From Spirosoma radiotolerans (GTDB lineage Bacteria > Bacteroidota > Bacteroidia > Cytophagales > Spirosomataceae), in contig NZ_CP010429.1 in NCBI RefSeq assembly GCF_000974425.1, positions 4,635,501-4,699,500 of the forward strand: a stretch of 64,000 bases of DNA, read 5' to 3'. Under the pieces are notes generated by a model that was not told the DNA's origin, did not search any database, and saw nothing but the letters and a program-made list of their open reading frames with translations. Positions within the stretch are counted from its first letter, which is position 1; the number at the start of each line of letters is the position of its first letter. Below, in pieces: positions 1 through 8,700 of the stretch. The position numbers and the translations under genes were made by a program.

Positions 1-2
1 GC

Positions 3-1820
3 CGCCTGCAACCCATGCAGCAACGCCGGCTGAAAGAAGAGAAAGAACGCGGGTTCCTGACCGTTTACGATCCGCAGGCCGGTAAGCTAACGCCCCTGGC
101 CAGCCGTGAAGTACCAACCGTTTCGTTCGATCCTAAGACGAACGCCCGTTACTTACTTGGCCTGAGCGACCTCCCCTATCAGGTTCAATCGTCCTGGGAT
201 CCTGGTCATACGGATCTTTATCTGGTCGACGCCCAGACGGGTGAAAAGAAGCGTATTGCCAACGACATCATGGCATCACAACCGAAATTATCGCCCGAAG
301 GAAAATACGCTTATTGGTTCGATGAACGCGATTCGCTCTGGCGGGCTTGGTCCATTCCCGAAGGAAAACGCATTGACCTGACCCGTGGCCTGCCAAGTAA
401 ATTTTTCGACGAAGAACACGATACGCCTAACCTGCCCGGCTCCTATGGTGCGGCTGGCTGGACAACCGGTGATCGGTATCTCTGGCTCTACGACCGGTAT
501 GACATCTGGCAAATTGACCCCACTGGCCGGGAGAAACCGACAAACCTAACCTCCGGCTGGGGCCGTAAAAACAAGATTCGGTTGCGTCGTGCAGAACTGG
601 ACAACGATGACGACGATGCACCTGGCCGCCGATCAGGCTCTATCGAGAAAGCCATCGACCCAAAAAGCGAACTGTTTCTGACTGGCATTTGGGAAAGCGA
701 TAAAGCAACGGGAATCCTGAAAAGTAAAAATGGACTGGCAACCGCCGAGCCAGCGGTTCTGACCCGTAGTAATCACCGCTATTTTGGGCTGAACAAGGCG
801 AAGAATGCACCGGTCGTTACCTTCTACAAAGGCAACTATCAGGAACCAATCAACCTGTTCCAGACGGATACAACCTTGGCCAATCCGATTCAACTCACCC
901 ACACGAATCCACAGCAGGACAGCATTCGTTGGGGTAGTGCCGAGATTGTGAAATGGACAGGTACCAATGGGGTTAAGCTGGAAGGACTGCTCTTTAAACC
1001 GGAAGGTTTCGACCCCAAGAAGAAGTACCCGATGCTCACGTACTTCTATGAGCGCAATGCTGAGACCTTAAACGACTACCGGGCTCCATCGCCAAGCCGC
1101 TCGACGATCAACATCCCTTACTGCGTTTCAAATGGCTATCTGGTCTTCGTACCGGATATCGTTTACACCACGGGTCAGCCCGGCCCGAACGCCTACGACT
1201 GTATTGTACCGGGCGTGTTGAGCCTCCTCGATAAGGGCTTCGTTGACCGGGATCGACTTGGTATTCAGGGACAAAGCTGGGGTGGTTACCAAACCGCGTA
1301 CATCATCACGCGAACCAACCTGTTCCGGGCTGCCGAAGCCGGTGCACCCGTTGCCAACATGACGTCGGCCTACGGTGGTATCCGCTGGGAAACAGGGATG
1401 AGCCGGGCCTTCCAGTACGAAAAAACCCAGAGCCGAATTGGTGGTACGCTGTGGGACAAACCCATGAACTACATCGAAAACTCGCCCCTTTTCTTTGCCA
1501 ATCGCATCGAAACGCCCCTCATGATGACGCACAATGACGCCGATGGAGCCGTCCCCTGGTATCAGGGTATCGAGCTGTTTTCTGCCCTGCGCCGGTTGAA
1601 CAAGCCCGTTTGGATGCTGGTCTACAATGGCGAAGGGCATAATCTGACCCAGCGGCATAATGCCAAAGACCTGAGTATTCGCTTGTATCAATATTTCGAT
1701 TACTACCTTAAAGATGCGCCCATGCCGATCTGGATGAAGGAAGGCCGCAGCGCCGTGGAGAAAGATCGGGGCGAGATGAAGTACGGCATCAGGCAGAGCG
1801 CTGATGCACCACAACGGTAA
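3..1820 (+). CDS. S9 family (prolyl oligopeptidase-type) serine peptidase, 5' truncated
   Basis: C-terminal part of a secreted or periplasmic S9 peptidase. The frame is open back to the window edge (R-L-Q-P precedes the first Met at base 15), so the true start lies outside. Counting from that Met, the first ~300 residues look like beta-propeller blades (LVDAQTGEKK, YAYWFDERDS). The alpha/beta-hydrolase domain follows, with the nucleophile in GQSWGGYQTA (Ser421), a late Asp in the NDADGAVPW segment and the His in NGEGHNL. About 606 residues are visible; full-length Bacteroidota relatives are about 900 residues. It ends against a long hairpin shared with the convergent DUF1573 gene. Family is clear; substrate (peptides, probably long oligopeptides) is inferred. 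Confidence 0.93.
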   Translation, partial: RLQPMQQRRLKEEKERGFLTVYDPQAGKLTPLASREVPTVSFDPKTNARYLLGLSDLPYQVQSSWDPGHTDLYLVDAQTGEKKRIANDIMASQPKLSPEGKYAYWFDERDSLWRAWSIPEGKRIDLTRGLPSKFFDEEHDTPNLPGSYGAAGWTTGDRYLWLYDRYDIWQIDPTGREKPTNLTSGWGRKNKIRLRRAELDNDDDDAPGRRSGSIEKAIDPKSELFLTGIWESDKATGILKSKNGLATAEPAVLTRSNHRYFGLNKAKNAPVVTFYKGNYQEPINLFQTDTTLANPIQLTHTNPQQDSIRWGSAEIVKWTGTNGVKLEGLLFKPEGFDPKKKYPMLTYFYERNAETLNDYRAPSPSRSTINIPYCVSNGYLVFVPDIVYTTGQPGPNAYDCIVPGVLSLLDKGFVDRDRLGIQGQSWGGYQTAYIITRTNLFRAAEAGAPVANMTSAYGGIRWETGMSRAFQYEKTQSRIGGTLWDKPMNYIENSPLFFANRIETPLMMTHNDADGAVPWYQGIELFSALRRLNKPVWMLVYNGEGHNLTQRHNAKDLSIRLYQYFDYYLKDAPMPIWMKEGRSAVEKDRGEMKYGIRQSADAPQR

Positions 1821-1837
1821 TGCATAAAGTCTCACGA

Positions 1838-1901
1838 CAGGTCCACTAAATCAGAACGCCCGATTACAGTTGTAATCGGGCGTTCTGATTTAGTGGACCT
1901 G
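1838..1901. terminator. 31-bp perfect hairpin between convergent genes
   Basis: Arms 1838-1868 and 1871-1901 are exact reverse complements (31 bp) around a 2-nt centre. It fills most of the gap between the stop codons of the S9 peptidase and the DUF1573 gene, so it probably terminates both. The stem is about three times longer than a typical intrinsic terminator. Confidence 0.75.
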
Positions 1902-1905
1902 CGTT

Positions 1906-2298
1906 TTATTGGGCTGACGCGGCTTCCTTCACCACTTCACCTTTGAGATACAACGTTTGCGAACCACCCTCGGCGTTTGATTCAACCAGAACGGTTTTGT
2001 TGAATGCGCCTAGTGCAGCCGCATTGAACGTCGCCTTGATCTTTCCCGTCTGGCCGGGTAACACCGCACCTTTTGGGTAGTCGACGCCCGTACAACCGCA
2101 GGAGCCTTTTGCTGAATTGATAACCAGCGGTAATTCGCCTGTATTGGTAAATGTGTATTCAGCCGTAACGGGCTTGCCTTGGGCAATACGCCCAAAATCG
2201 TGGGTGGCACTACGCCAGTTGAACAGGGCCGCTGGAACAGTCATGGCAATGGAAGCCGTCAGTAAAATCAGCGAAGCGAAGAATAGGATGCGTTTCAT
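1906..2298 (-). CDS. DUF1573 domain protein
   Basis: 130-residue exported protein. It starts with a signal peptide (MKRILFFASLILLTASIAM) and continues into a single DUF1573 domain with the family hallmarks THDFGRI, YTFTNTGELPL and GSCGCT. DUF1573 domains are ASH/MSP-like beta-sandwiches common in the Bacteroidota envelope; their role is not established. The ATG at 2298 is preferred over an upstream alternative start (2334), because it places the signal peptide at the N terminus. A TAGGTTTG -7 box lies 50 nt upstream. Family assignment is secure, function unknown. Confidence 0.88.
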   Translation of the reverse strand: MKRILFFASLILLTASIAMTVPAALFNWRSATHDFGRIAQGKPVTAEYTFTNTGELPLVINSAKGSCGCTGVDYPKGAVLPGQTGKIKATFNAAALGAFNKTVLVESNAEGGSQTLYLKGEVVKEAASAQ

Positions 2299-2347
2299 AA
2301 AAAAACGGTTTATAAGATTTGTAACACCGCTCACCTGAGCGACAATG

Positions 2348-2355
2348 CAAACCTA
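2348..2355 (-). promoter_or_regulatory. Candidate -7 element for the DUF1573 gene
   Basis: On the minus strand the sequence is TAGGTTTGCA, an exact match to the Bacteroidota -7 consensus TAnnTTTG. It sits 50 nt upstream of the chosen ATG. No clear TTG is visible at the expected -33 spacing. Confidence 0.4.
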
Positions 2356-2447
2356 CCCCGCCCTTCGCAGTCCCTTTGTTAAGCGGTTGCTAACGTTTGT
2401 TAATGAGTTGTTAATTAGTTGGGTACAATAGCTCAGACGCTATCTTT

Positions 2448-2495
2448 GAGTGAAAGAGCGGCCGTTTCTCCATTTGTTCATTCGCTCTTTCACTC
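2448..2495. repeat. GAAAGAG-type inverted repeat upstream of sensor kinase
   Basis: 13-nt arms GAGTGAAAGAGCG (2448-2460) and CGCTCTTTCACTC (2483-2495) pair perfectly around a 22-nt loop. The same words recur in the inverted repeats at 3760-3888 and 17629-17715. It lies in the leader of the kinase gene, whose ATG is 24 nt further on. Confidence 0.55.
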
Positions 2496-2518
2496 ATTAA
2501 CTCTTCCGCTCTTTACCT

Positions 2519-3820
2519 ATGTCTCGCCTGCGTCTATTGATCGTACTTTCGGTTTTATCCATCATCGGCATCCTGGCGGTGCAGGCGATATGGGTGCGAA
2601 ATGCCTACGCCCTACGGGAACGGCAGTTCCGGCAATCAGCCTTCATTGCCTTGCAGGACGTAGCCGATGACGTAGCCCAACTAAATCACTTTACGATCAA
2701 TCGGTACGCGGTCACACAGCTTTCGCCTGATTACTTCATTGTCAACACCGATGCACCAATTGATCCGGTCACCCTGGAAGCCTTCATCCAGCGATCGCTT
2801 CAACAACACCATCTTATTACAGATTATGAATATGGTATCTATAATTGCGAAACCGACCGCATGGTCTATGGTGCCTATGTGAGCACCAGCAGTTCAACGC
2901 CCTTGACAACAGGTATTCAGGGCAAAAATCTACCGAAGTTTCCGCGCTACACTTACTACTTCGGTATTCGATTTCCGAACCAAACGGGTTTTGTAGCGGG
3001 GCAATTGAGTGGCTGGCTATGGTCCACAGTGGCGGTATTGGTGGTGGTTATGTTCTTTGGCTATACGCTGAGCGTTGTGCTGAAACAACGGCGGCTAACG
3101 GAAGTACAGCGTGACTTCATCAACAACATTACCCACGAACTTCAAACGCCCGTTTCCACCATTCGCGTGGCGGCCGACGTGCTTCAATCCGACGCCATTC
3201 TTCAACAACCCGACCGTCTGAAGCAATACGCCAGGGTCATGGGTGAAGAAAGTCGGCGGTTGCAGAAGCAGATTAACAGCGTCCTGCAATTGGCCCGTTC
3301 GGAACGCAACGGCTTTGTGCTTGATCGGGAAGTTATTGATCTACACGAACTTATGACGACTGTTGCGGACAGATTTGCGCCCTACGTAACGCTTGGCCTC
3401 ATGGCACCAGATGCCCGCCTTCAGGCCGACCGGTATCATCTCGAAACGTCGCTCAATAACCTGATCGACAATGCCTTAAAATATTGCACTACTACTCCCT
3501 GCGTTCTCCTGGAAACCCGGCTCGAACGCGGCCAGTTGATTTGGTCCGTTAAAGACAATGGTATTGGCATTGCCCCGGAACATCAGAAAGCCGTTTTTCA
3601 TCAGTTCTTCCGCGTCACCTCCGGCCACACCCACAACGTCAAAGGATTTGGCCTGGGGCTTTATTACGTTCATCAGGTCATGCGGGCGCACGGCTGGCGG
3701 TTAACCCTGACGAGCCAGCCAGATCAGGGAAGTACGTTTGCCATCGCCTGCCCTTATTTAAAGAGCGTAAGAGTGAATGAGCGTAAGAGTGAGTGCCCAA
3801 GCGGAGCGAAAGTAGTGTAA
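2519..3820 (+). CDS. Membrane sensor histidine kinase
   Basis: 433 residues with two membrane segments: one at the N terminus (about 4-24) and one near 167-187. They flank a periplasmic sensor loop of about 140 residues with no recognisable domain. The cytoplasmic part has a HisKA H-box (FINNITHELQTP, phospho-acceptor His206) and a HATPase with an N-box (NLIDNALKY), a D/G1 box (DNGIGI) and a G2 box (GFGLGLYYV). It is paired with the response regulator that follows, which is its likely phosphotransfer partner. The last ~20 residues are encoded inside a long inverted repeat and are probably not a conserved part of the enzyme. The stimulus cannot be read from the sequence. Confidence 0.93.
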   Translation: MSRLRLLIVLSVLSIIGILAVQAIWVRNAYALRERQFRQSAFIALQDVADDVAQLNHFTINRYAVTQLSPDYFIVNTDAPIDPVTLEAFIQRSLQQHHLITDYEYGIYNCETDRMVYGAYVSTSSSTPLTTGIQGKNLPKFPRYTYYFGIRFPNQTGFVAGQLSGWLWSTVAVLVVVMFFGYTLSVVLKQRRLTEVQRDFINNITHELQTPVSTIRVAADVLQSDAILQQPDRLKQYARVMGEESRRLQKQINSVLQLARSERNGFVLDREVIDLHELMTTVADRFAPYVTLGLMAPDARLQADRYHLETSLNNLIDNALKYCTTTPCVLLETRLERGQLIWSVKDNGIGIAPEHQKAVFHQFFRVTSGHTHNVKGFGLGLYYVHQVMRAHGWRLTLTSQPDQGSTFAIACPYLKSVRVNERKSECPSGAKVV

Positions 3821-3888
3821 CGAAGCGACTATCTGCACTCACTTTTCTTGGGTATTCACTCTTTCGTTTATTCATTCTTTATCTCTTT
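3760..3888. repeat. Long imperfect inverted repeat between kinase and regulator
   Basis: Arms 3760-3801 and 3847-3888 are complementary at 33 of 42 positions, and many of the mismatches are G.T pairs in RNA. An inner pairing of GAGTGAGTGC (about 3787-3796) with GCACTCAC (from about 3835) is also possible. The left arm encodes the C terminus of the kinase. The right arm reaches the start of the regulator. Confidence 0.6.
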
Positions 3889-3892
3889 CGCT

Positions 3893-4558
3893 TTGAACAC
3901 CGCTCATATCCTGTTTGTCGAAGATGACATCAATCTCGGCTTTGTTGTCCGCGACACCCTTGAAAATGTGCCTTTTGCGGTAACACATTGTACAACCGGG
4001 CCCGAAGCCTGGGTTGCTTTTCAAACGCAATCATTTGATTTATGCCTGCTGGATGTCATGCTGCCCCAAACAGATGGCTTTACACTGGCGCGCCAGATTC
4101 GGTCTGTAAATACGCAAATCCCGATCCTGTTTCTGAGTGCGCTGGCAGATAAAAGCGACCGGCTGCAAGGGTTACGGCTTGGTGCCGATGACTACCTGAC
4201 CAAGCCTTTCAGCGTTGAGGAGCTCCTCCTGAAAATCAATATTTTCCTGCGCCGAACGATTAAAGAAGCCAGCCTGCTCACAAATACGTTTCTCGACAGA
4301 AAAAATTTAACGCTTTCGGTTCATGGGCAAACGCAGATACTCACTCAACGCGAAGCCGATGTGATGGCTTACCTCCTCGACCGGCCCAACACGCTCGTCC
4401 GGCGCGATGAACTATTACGGGCCGTTTGGGGCGACGATGACTATTTTATGGGCCGCAGTCTCGACGTTTTTATTTCCCGGCTTCGCAAACGGCTTGCCCA
4501 GAGCGCAAGCCTTCGGATTGAAAATGTGCACAGTGTCGGATTTATTTTGCGACAGTAA
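3893..4558 (+). CDS. OmpR-family response regulator
   Basis: 221 residues from a TTG at 3893. The REC domain has an acidic pocket (FVEDDINLG), a phospho-acceptor Asp in CLLDVMLPQTDG and a Lys in DYLTKPF. The C-terminal winged helix is OmpR/PhoB type (LTQREADVMAYL, VWGDDDYFMGRSLDVFISRL). It follows the histidine kinase at 2519 and probably forms a two-component pair with it. The start is uncertain. An earlier TTG at 3848 would add 15 residues, but those are encoded by the inverted repeat and precede the usual regulator start, so the later TTG (LNTAHILFVEDD) is preferred. Confidence 0.9.
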   Translation: MNTAHILFVEDDINLGFVVRDTLENVPFAVTHCTTGPEAWVAFQTQSFDLCLLDVMLPQTDGFTLARQIRSVNTQIPILFLSALADKSDRLQGLRLGADDYLTKPFSVEELLLKINIFLRRTIKEASLLTNTFLDRKNLTLSVHGQTQILTQREADVMAYLLDRPNTLVRRDELLRAVWGDDDYFMGRSLDVFISRLRKRLAQSASLRIENVHSVGFILRQ

Positions 4559-4594
4559 TTCACTTAGTTTGTAGGGTGTTTTTATTTTTACCGA

Positions 4595-5740
4595 ATGAAT
4601 TTTCGACTGTCTGTCCTTGCCACAACAGCTTTTTTACTTGCCTACGGCTGTAAAACGGCTAAACTTATTACGAATAACGCCCCAGCTTCAGCCAGCATTA
4701 CCGAAGAAGGGTTACTCAACTGTTTCACAGCAGGTACAGTACTCAATGGTCAACCCGTCTGGTGCGAAGCATCAGCTGTTTTATACGATGGCAAAAATCT
4801 GTTTTTCGCCAACGACAAAGATATGCCTACCGGGATGAGTCCCGTATTTGAAAAAACACCCGCATCGCTGGGCGATTCGACCAAAACACCCACTTATCTA
4901 ACGCAACCAGCTTTTTCGACGACCCGCAAATACGAAGATTTCGCCCAGACACCCAATCAAGCCAACGGCTTTGTTTTTCTAACGACCGCTTTTGACCGGG
5001 TGAAGTCCGGAAGCCACGATTGGGATAATTACAACACCATTTTATATTGGCGCAAAGGCGATGAACAGCATCCGCACGTGCTGGCTCCCGATGATACCAG
5101 CCGCACCTCGATAGCCTACCGGCAGCGGATTGCTCAACTCCTGGCAACTGATGAGTTTCCCGGTGCGCTCCCTTACTTCAAGGTTGAAGGCTTAGCGGCT
5201 ACGGATAAACAGTTGCTGTTTGGGATTCGGGAAGAAGGCAAATCGTATGAGAGTTTTACTTACCGCGCAAAAATCATCAGCGTGTCGTACCGGATCGAAA
5301 AAACTGGCAACGGAGAGCGGATTCGCCTGTCTGACGACTGGAAGATCATTAACAATTTTGACATCGCGAAAGCGGATGCCAGTTTGCCTAAACCACTGGC
5401 CCTGTCAAGTTTGGAATATGATCCATATCGGAACCGGTTCTGGATGCTAACCTCGCTTGAGCAGAATGGCCAGTTCGATGCCTACCTCTGGACAATCACG
5501 CCAAATGATTTGTATGCCAACAAACCCTTTACACTCCTGCGTAATGCCCAAGGCCAGCCCCTGCACACGGCTGGTCATAAGGCCGAAGATTTAACCTTTC
5601 TGGATGCCAACCGGGTTCTGCTCATTCATGATGACGACCGAGGGCGAACAACGGTTGGCAGCCGCATCAGACGACCCAATCAGGCGGCCTACACCATTCT
5701 TACTGTATCGTCCCGAAGAAATCGTATGTCCCTAAAATAA
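4595..5740 (+). CDS. Hypothetical lipoprotein, probable beta-propeller
   Basis: 381 residues. A type II signal peptide ends in a lipobox (LLAYGC, Cys19), so the protein is likely anchored in a membrane facing the periplasm or cell surface. The body has recurrent beta-rich segments (DGKNLFFANDKDMP, VEGLAATDKQLLFGIRE, GHKAEDLTFLDANRVLLIHD). These resemble the esterase-like/phytase-like or SdiA-regulated propeller families, but I do not recognise a definite family. Its 3' end overlaps the convergent hydrolase gene by 41 nt (5700-5740). Function unknown. Confidence 0.8.
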   Translation: MNFRLSVLATTAFLLAYGCKTAKLITNNAPASASITEEGLLNCFTAGTVLNGQPVWCEASAVLYDGKNLFFANDKDMPTGMSPVFEKTPASLGDSTKTPTYLTQPAFSTTRKYEDFAQTPNQANGFVFLTTAFDRVKSGSHDWDNYNTILYWRKGDEQHPHVLAPDDTSRTSIAYRQRIAQLLATDEFPGALPYFKVEGLAATDKQLLFGIREEGKSYESFTYRAKIISVSYRIEKTGNGERIRLSDDWKIINNFDIAKADASLPKPLALSSLEYDPYRNRFWMLTSLEQNGQFDAYLWTITPNDLYANKPFTLLRNAQGQPLHTAGHKAEDLTFLDANRVLLIHDDDRGRTTVGSRIRRPNQAAYTILTVSSRRNRMSLK

Positions 5741-6899
5741 ATGATAGAACACCCGTGGCATGAGTTGCCCCTTTAATGGGAATCAACTGAACATTAGTAG
5801 CACCCCGTTTTGTCATGGCATCGTAGGCATTTTGTGAATTCAGGAAATTGACGATCTCATCGGCATCTCCGTGATAAAGTCGGGTGGGCGTACGAGGCTT
5901 CCAGTCATGCACGTCATTATCCTGAACAGCGGCCAAAAAAGCCTTGTCGGTGCCGTTGTTAATGCCCTGCCTGAAGCTGTCGGTGAAAGCCTGATTCAGA
6001 CTAACGTTGATGGTCGCGTTATTACCCTGAGCGGCAATTTGCGTAGCATAAGGCTCTTTGAAGTAAGCAGACGCGGGTCGATTGAGCCCGTAAATCCGGT
6101 CGTAGGTTTGCAACACCCAAAGATAAAGCCGATTAATATAATCAACACCTGATGACTTTTCGTTGATGATCTGCTTCATAAACGCTGGTTTGTCATAGGC
6201 ACCCGCGCCACAACTCGAGGCCACCAGATTGAATTCGGTACCGGTTTCTTCTTCGATTTTCTTTTGCAAAGACATGGTTGCATAACCCCCTTCTGAATAC
6301 CCCGCAATCATCAATCGCTTATCCCAGTTGATCTGTTGATCGGTCAGGAAGTCACGGGTAGCGCGTATCATATCAAGCGATGCGGTGGCCAGTCCATTGC
6401 GCTGTTCATAGGTGTGCGGTAAATCCTTCGATGCACCGTATCCAATGTAATCCGGGGCTGCAATGATATACCCCTGAGAGGCAAACACAGACCCAAAACT
6501 ATACGCTTCGCTGCTTGAGTAAAAATTCGATGGAGCGTCGTCCTCTCTAGTAATCGTGCCGTGCTGCATACTGATCATAGCAACCGGCGTTGGCACAGAG
6601 GGAATGATTAGCGCACCAGACGCCTTGATGGTTTTTCCATCCGTATTGGTTGTCGTATACTCCAGCCGATACGCCTTAATGCCATACCGGATAAAAAACT
6701 GAAGGGGCGCATTGACTCCCGTAAAACGACTACGCAACTGAGCGGTTGTGTATTCACCAAGGAGTGCACTACTAACCAGTGTTCGGGCAGGAACCGGCGT
6801 GACCGATTCTGTTGAGTTGGATTGCTTACAACTACTTGGCGCAACGAGTAACATAGCCCCAAGCAGGAAGAGAAAAATTGTTGATTTTAACAAGATCAT
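5700..6899 (-). CDS. Alpha/beta-hydrolase lipoprotein (secretory lipase-like)
   Basis: 399 residues with a lipoprotein signal (VAPSSC, Cys24). The hydrolase fold carries a GYSEGGY nucleophile elbow (Ser202), an acidic residue in HGDADEIV (Asp347) and a late His in GATHATG (His380). The order and spacing fit a secreted lipase/esterase, resembling the secretory-lipase (LIP) family rather than peptidases. The substrate is probably an ester at the cell surface. The coding end overlaps the 3' end of the convergent lipoprotein gene. Family confidence is high, substrate unknown. Confidence 0.88.
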   Translation of the reverse strand: MILLKSTIFLFLLGAMLLVAPSSCKQSNSTESVTPVPARTLVSSALLGEYTTAQLRSRFTGVNAPLQFFIRYGIKAYRLEYTTTNTDGKTIKASGALIIPSVPTPVAMISMQHGTITREDDAPSNFYSSSEAYSFGSVFASQGYIIAAPDYIGYGASKDLPHTYEQRNGLATASLDMIRATRDFLTDQQINWDKRLMIAGYSEGGYATMSLQKKIEEETGTEFNLVASSCGAGAYDKPAFMKQIINEKSSGVDYINRLYLWVLQTYDRIYGLNRPASAYFKEPYATQIAAQGNNATINVSLNQAFTDSFRQGINNGTDKAFLAAVQDNDVHDWKPRTPTRLYHGDADEIVNFLNSQNAYDAMTKRGATNVQLIPIKGATHATGVLSFILGTYDFFGTIQ

Positions 6900-7340
6900 G
6901 GATGAGAAAAGAAAAGTACACCTCCTAGTATCTTTTTAACGTTCCACACCCAATTTTCGTTTGGCTCCAGCCGACAATAAACGAAAAATAAATAAAGCTA
7001 TCTCACTGTCAATCAAACATATACAATAAATAAAGATAGACTTTACATGAATCTAAAAACGATTGGCTTTTAAGTGCTTAAAAGCTTCTATATACCCGTG
7101 GTGAGCTTTCATCGGATTATGTGGAACACGCTCTACAACTATAGGCATCTTACTTCCCGGTTACTCTATAAAATAACTACACTTTACGAATAATACTGAA
7201 TTGGAGCTTTTCCTTCCTTCTTCCCTTACGATCTGTTTATCAACAGGTTATAAACGCATTTATTGTCATATAAGATGTCTTCTGATTAAACTGGTACAGC
7301 GTTTGGGTAATTACAGTCAGTACCAAATATTCACAACACT
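6900..7340. other. AT-rich divergent intergenic region
   Basis: 441 nt between divergent genes with no convincing coding frame. It must hold the promoters of the hydrolase lipoprotein and of the OmpA lipoprotein. A weak sigma-54-like pattern (TGGTAC-N5-TTGG) begins at 7292, 49 nt before the OmpA start, but it lacks the -12 GC. Confidence 0.5.
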
Positions 7341-8054
7341 ATGAATAGTCAGTTGAAATCAGCCGGAACCAGGTCACTTGCGATGCTTATGGCCGCCGGT
7401 ATCTTATCAGGCAACATTTTAACGAGTTGTAAATCATCTGCCCAGTCGTTAAATAAAACACAGAAGGGCGGCATTGTAGGAGCCAGTGGTGGCGCTGTTA
7501 TTGGCGGCATGATTGGTAAGTCGAAAGGTAATACCGCGTTGGGCGCTATACTTGGCGCTACTGTTGGTGGTGCAGCCGGGGCCGTCATTGGCCGTCGGAT
7601 GGACAAGCAGGCGGAAGAAATGAAACGCGATATGCCTAATGCGCAGGTAGAGCGGGTTGGTGAGGGTATCAAAGTATCTCTTGGCTCCGACATTTTGTTT
7701 GACGTGGACTCGTACGCCCTGAAGTCAGATACGAAGCAACAGCTCATCGATTTTGCTAAATCGCTTAATAAATACGAAGATACCGATATAGTAGTGGAAG
7801 GCCATGCTGATGCTACGGGGTCAGATGCGCACAACCTGACGCTCTCGAAACAACGGGCCGATGCGGTCGCTAAATTTTTGGAAGCACAGGGCGTAAAAAC
7901 ATCCCGAGTAGACGAAAAAGGATACGGTGAAGCCCAGCCCATTGCAGATAACAGCACCGAAGCTGGACGTCGCAAAAACCGCCGGGTAGATGTAGCCGTT
8001 TTTGCGAACAAGAAACTGCAGCGTGATGCCAAAGATGGCAAAATAGGTGAATAA
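7341..8054 (+). CDS. OmpA-family lipoprotein with glycine-zipper domain
   Basis: 237 residues in three parts. A lipoprotein signal ends in LTSC (Cys30). A glycine-zipper segment (about 42-85) is rich in GxxxG (GGIVGASGGAVIGGMIG, GAILGATVGGAAGAVIG). A C-terminal OmpA domain (about 115-225) binds peptidoglycan (LFDVDSYALKSD, VEGHADATGS, LSKQRADAVAKFL, NRRVDVAVF). It probably links outer membrane to cell wall. It opens a run of stress-type genes and is followed by a hairpin terminator. Similar YfiB/YiaD-like proteins are envelope-stress proteins, so that role is inferred. Confidence 0.92.
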   Translation: MNSQLKSAGTRSLAMLMAAGILSGNILTSCKSSAQSLNKTQKGGIVGASGGAVIGGMIGKSKGNTALGAILGATVGGAAGAVIGRRMDKQAEEMKRDMPNAQVERVGEGIKVSLGSDILFDVDSYALKSDTKQQLIDFAKSLNKYEDTDIVVEGHADATGSDAHNLTLSKQRADAVAKFLEAQGVKTSRVDEKGYGEAQPIADNSTEAGRRKNRRVDVAVFANKKLQRDAKDGKIGE

Positions 8055-8061
8055 TTAAGGG

Positions 8062-8107
8062 GTAGATCAGAGTAGTCATAGTGTCTATAACTACTCTGAT
8101 CTACTTG
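8062..8107 (+). terminator. Terminator after the OmpA lipoprotein
   Basis: 15-bp perfect stem (arms 8062-8076 and 8090-8104) with a 13-nt loop, followed by a short T run. It separates the OmpA gene from the DUF2945 gene. Confidence 0.7.
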
Positions 8108-8128
8108 TTTGGCTAAACTAATAAAGCG

Positions 8129-8347
8129 ATGGCAACGGTAAAAAAGGGCGACGAAGTAACCTGGAACTACGGCAAAGGCAAAGCAAAAGGCACTGTTGCC
8201 GAAGTTCACAATGACGATGTTGAACGAACGGTTCAGGGAGCCACGGTGAAACGTAAAGGATCGGCCGAAGAGCCCGCTTTGGTGATCAAACAGGGTGACA
8301 AGAAAATTGTGAAATCGGCTAGCGAAGTTACCAAGAACAAAAAGTAA
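8129..8347 (+). CDS. DUF2945 / HVA1-type Tudor-like protein
   Basis: 72-residue cytoplasmic protein with the DUF2945 pattern: KGDEVTWNYGKGKAKGTV at the N terminus and ALVIKQGDKK...SASEV at the C terminus. This small beta-barrel family (hypervirulence-associated Tudor-like) has no defined biochemical role. It often sits beside DUF3140 in stress-type clusters. Here the DUF3140 gene follows 2 nt after the stop codon, so the two are almost certainly co-transcribed. Confidence 0.88.
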   Translation: MATVKKGDEVTWNYGKGKAKGTVAEVHNDDVERTVQGATVKRKGSAEEPALVIKQGDKKIVKSASEVTKNKK

Positions 8348-8349
8348 AA

Positions 8350-8700
8350 ATGGGCGCTACAGAACTCAACGATACCCAGAAAAAATCGGCCCGAGCCGAT
8401 TTTGATGAAGCCGTTAATATGTCTGCTTCACAGCTTGACAAGTGGCTTCAGACGGACGAGTCCAAGTCGGTTGGGCAAACAAAAGACGGAGACAATGAGT
8501 CGATTGGTCATCAATCAGGACATCATATTGTCAATATTCTCAACAAGAAAACCAGTGACTTGTCTGACAGTGACTATGCGCACATGGAAAAGGTAGTAAG
8601 TTATGTCAAACGGCATATGGCGCAACGTCCCGATAAGGTAGCTGGCTCAAACTGGAGTTACTCGTTAAAAAACTGGGGACACGATCCGGAAAAAAAATGA
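8350..8700 (+). CDS. DUF3140 family protein
   Basis: 116 residues with the DUF3140 features: an N-terminal ADFDEAVNMSASQLDKWL segment, the SVGQTKDGDNESIGHQSGHH stretch and a C-terminal YVKRHMAQRP...WSYSLKNWGHDP. It is a small, charged, probably DNA- or nucleoid-associated protein, but no function is established. It is translationally close-coupled to the DUF2945 gene (2-nt gap). About 200 nt without a gene follow, with no clear signal. Confidence 0.88.
   Translation: MGATELNDTQKKSARADFDEAVNMSASQLDKWLQTDESKSVGQTKDGDNESIGHQSGHHIVNILNKKTSDLSDSDYAHMEKVVSYVKRHMAQRPDKVAGSNWSYSLKNWGHDPEKK

Noticed and set aside
1128-1835. 235-codon antisense frame in the S9 peptidase
   Set aside because: It runs opposite the conserved catalytic domain and has no family features.
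3848-3892. Earlier TTG start for the response regulator
   Set aside because: The added residues are encoded by an inverted repeat and precede the usual regulator start.
7292-7307. TGGTAC-N5-TTGG as a sigma-54 promoter of the OmpA lipoprotein
   Set aside because: It deviates at both the -24 C and the -12 GC, so it is not convincing.
7349-8209. 286-codon open frame antisense to the OmpA lipoprotein
   Set aside because: It is Ser/Pro/Ala-rich with no domain, and mirrors a well-supported gene on the other strand.
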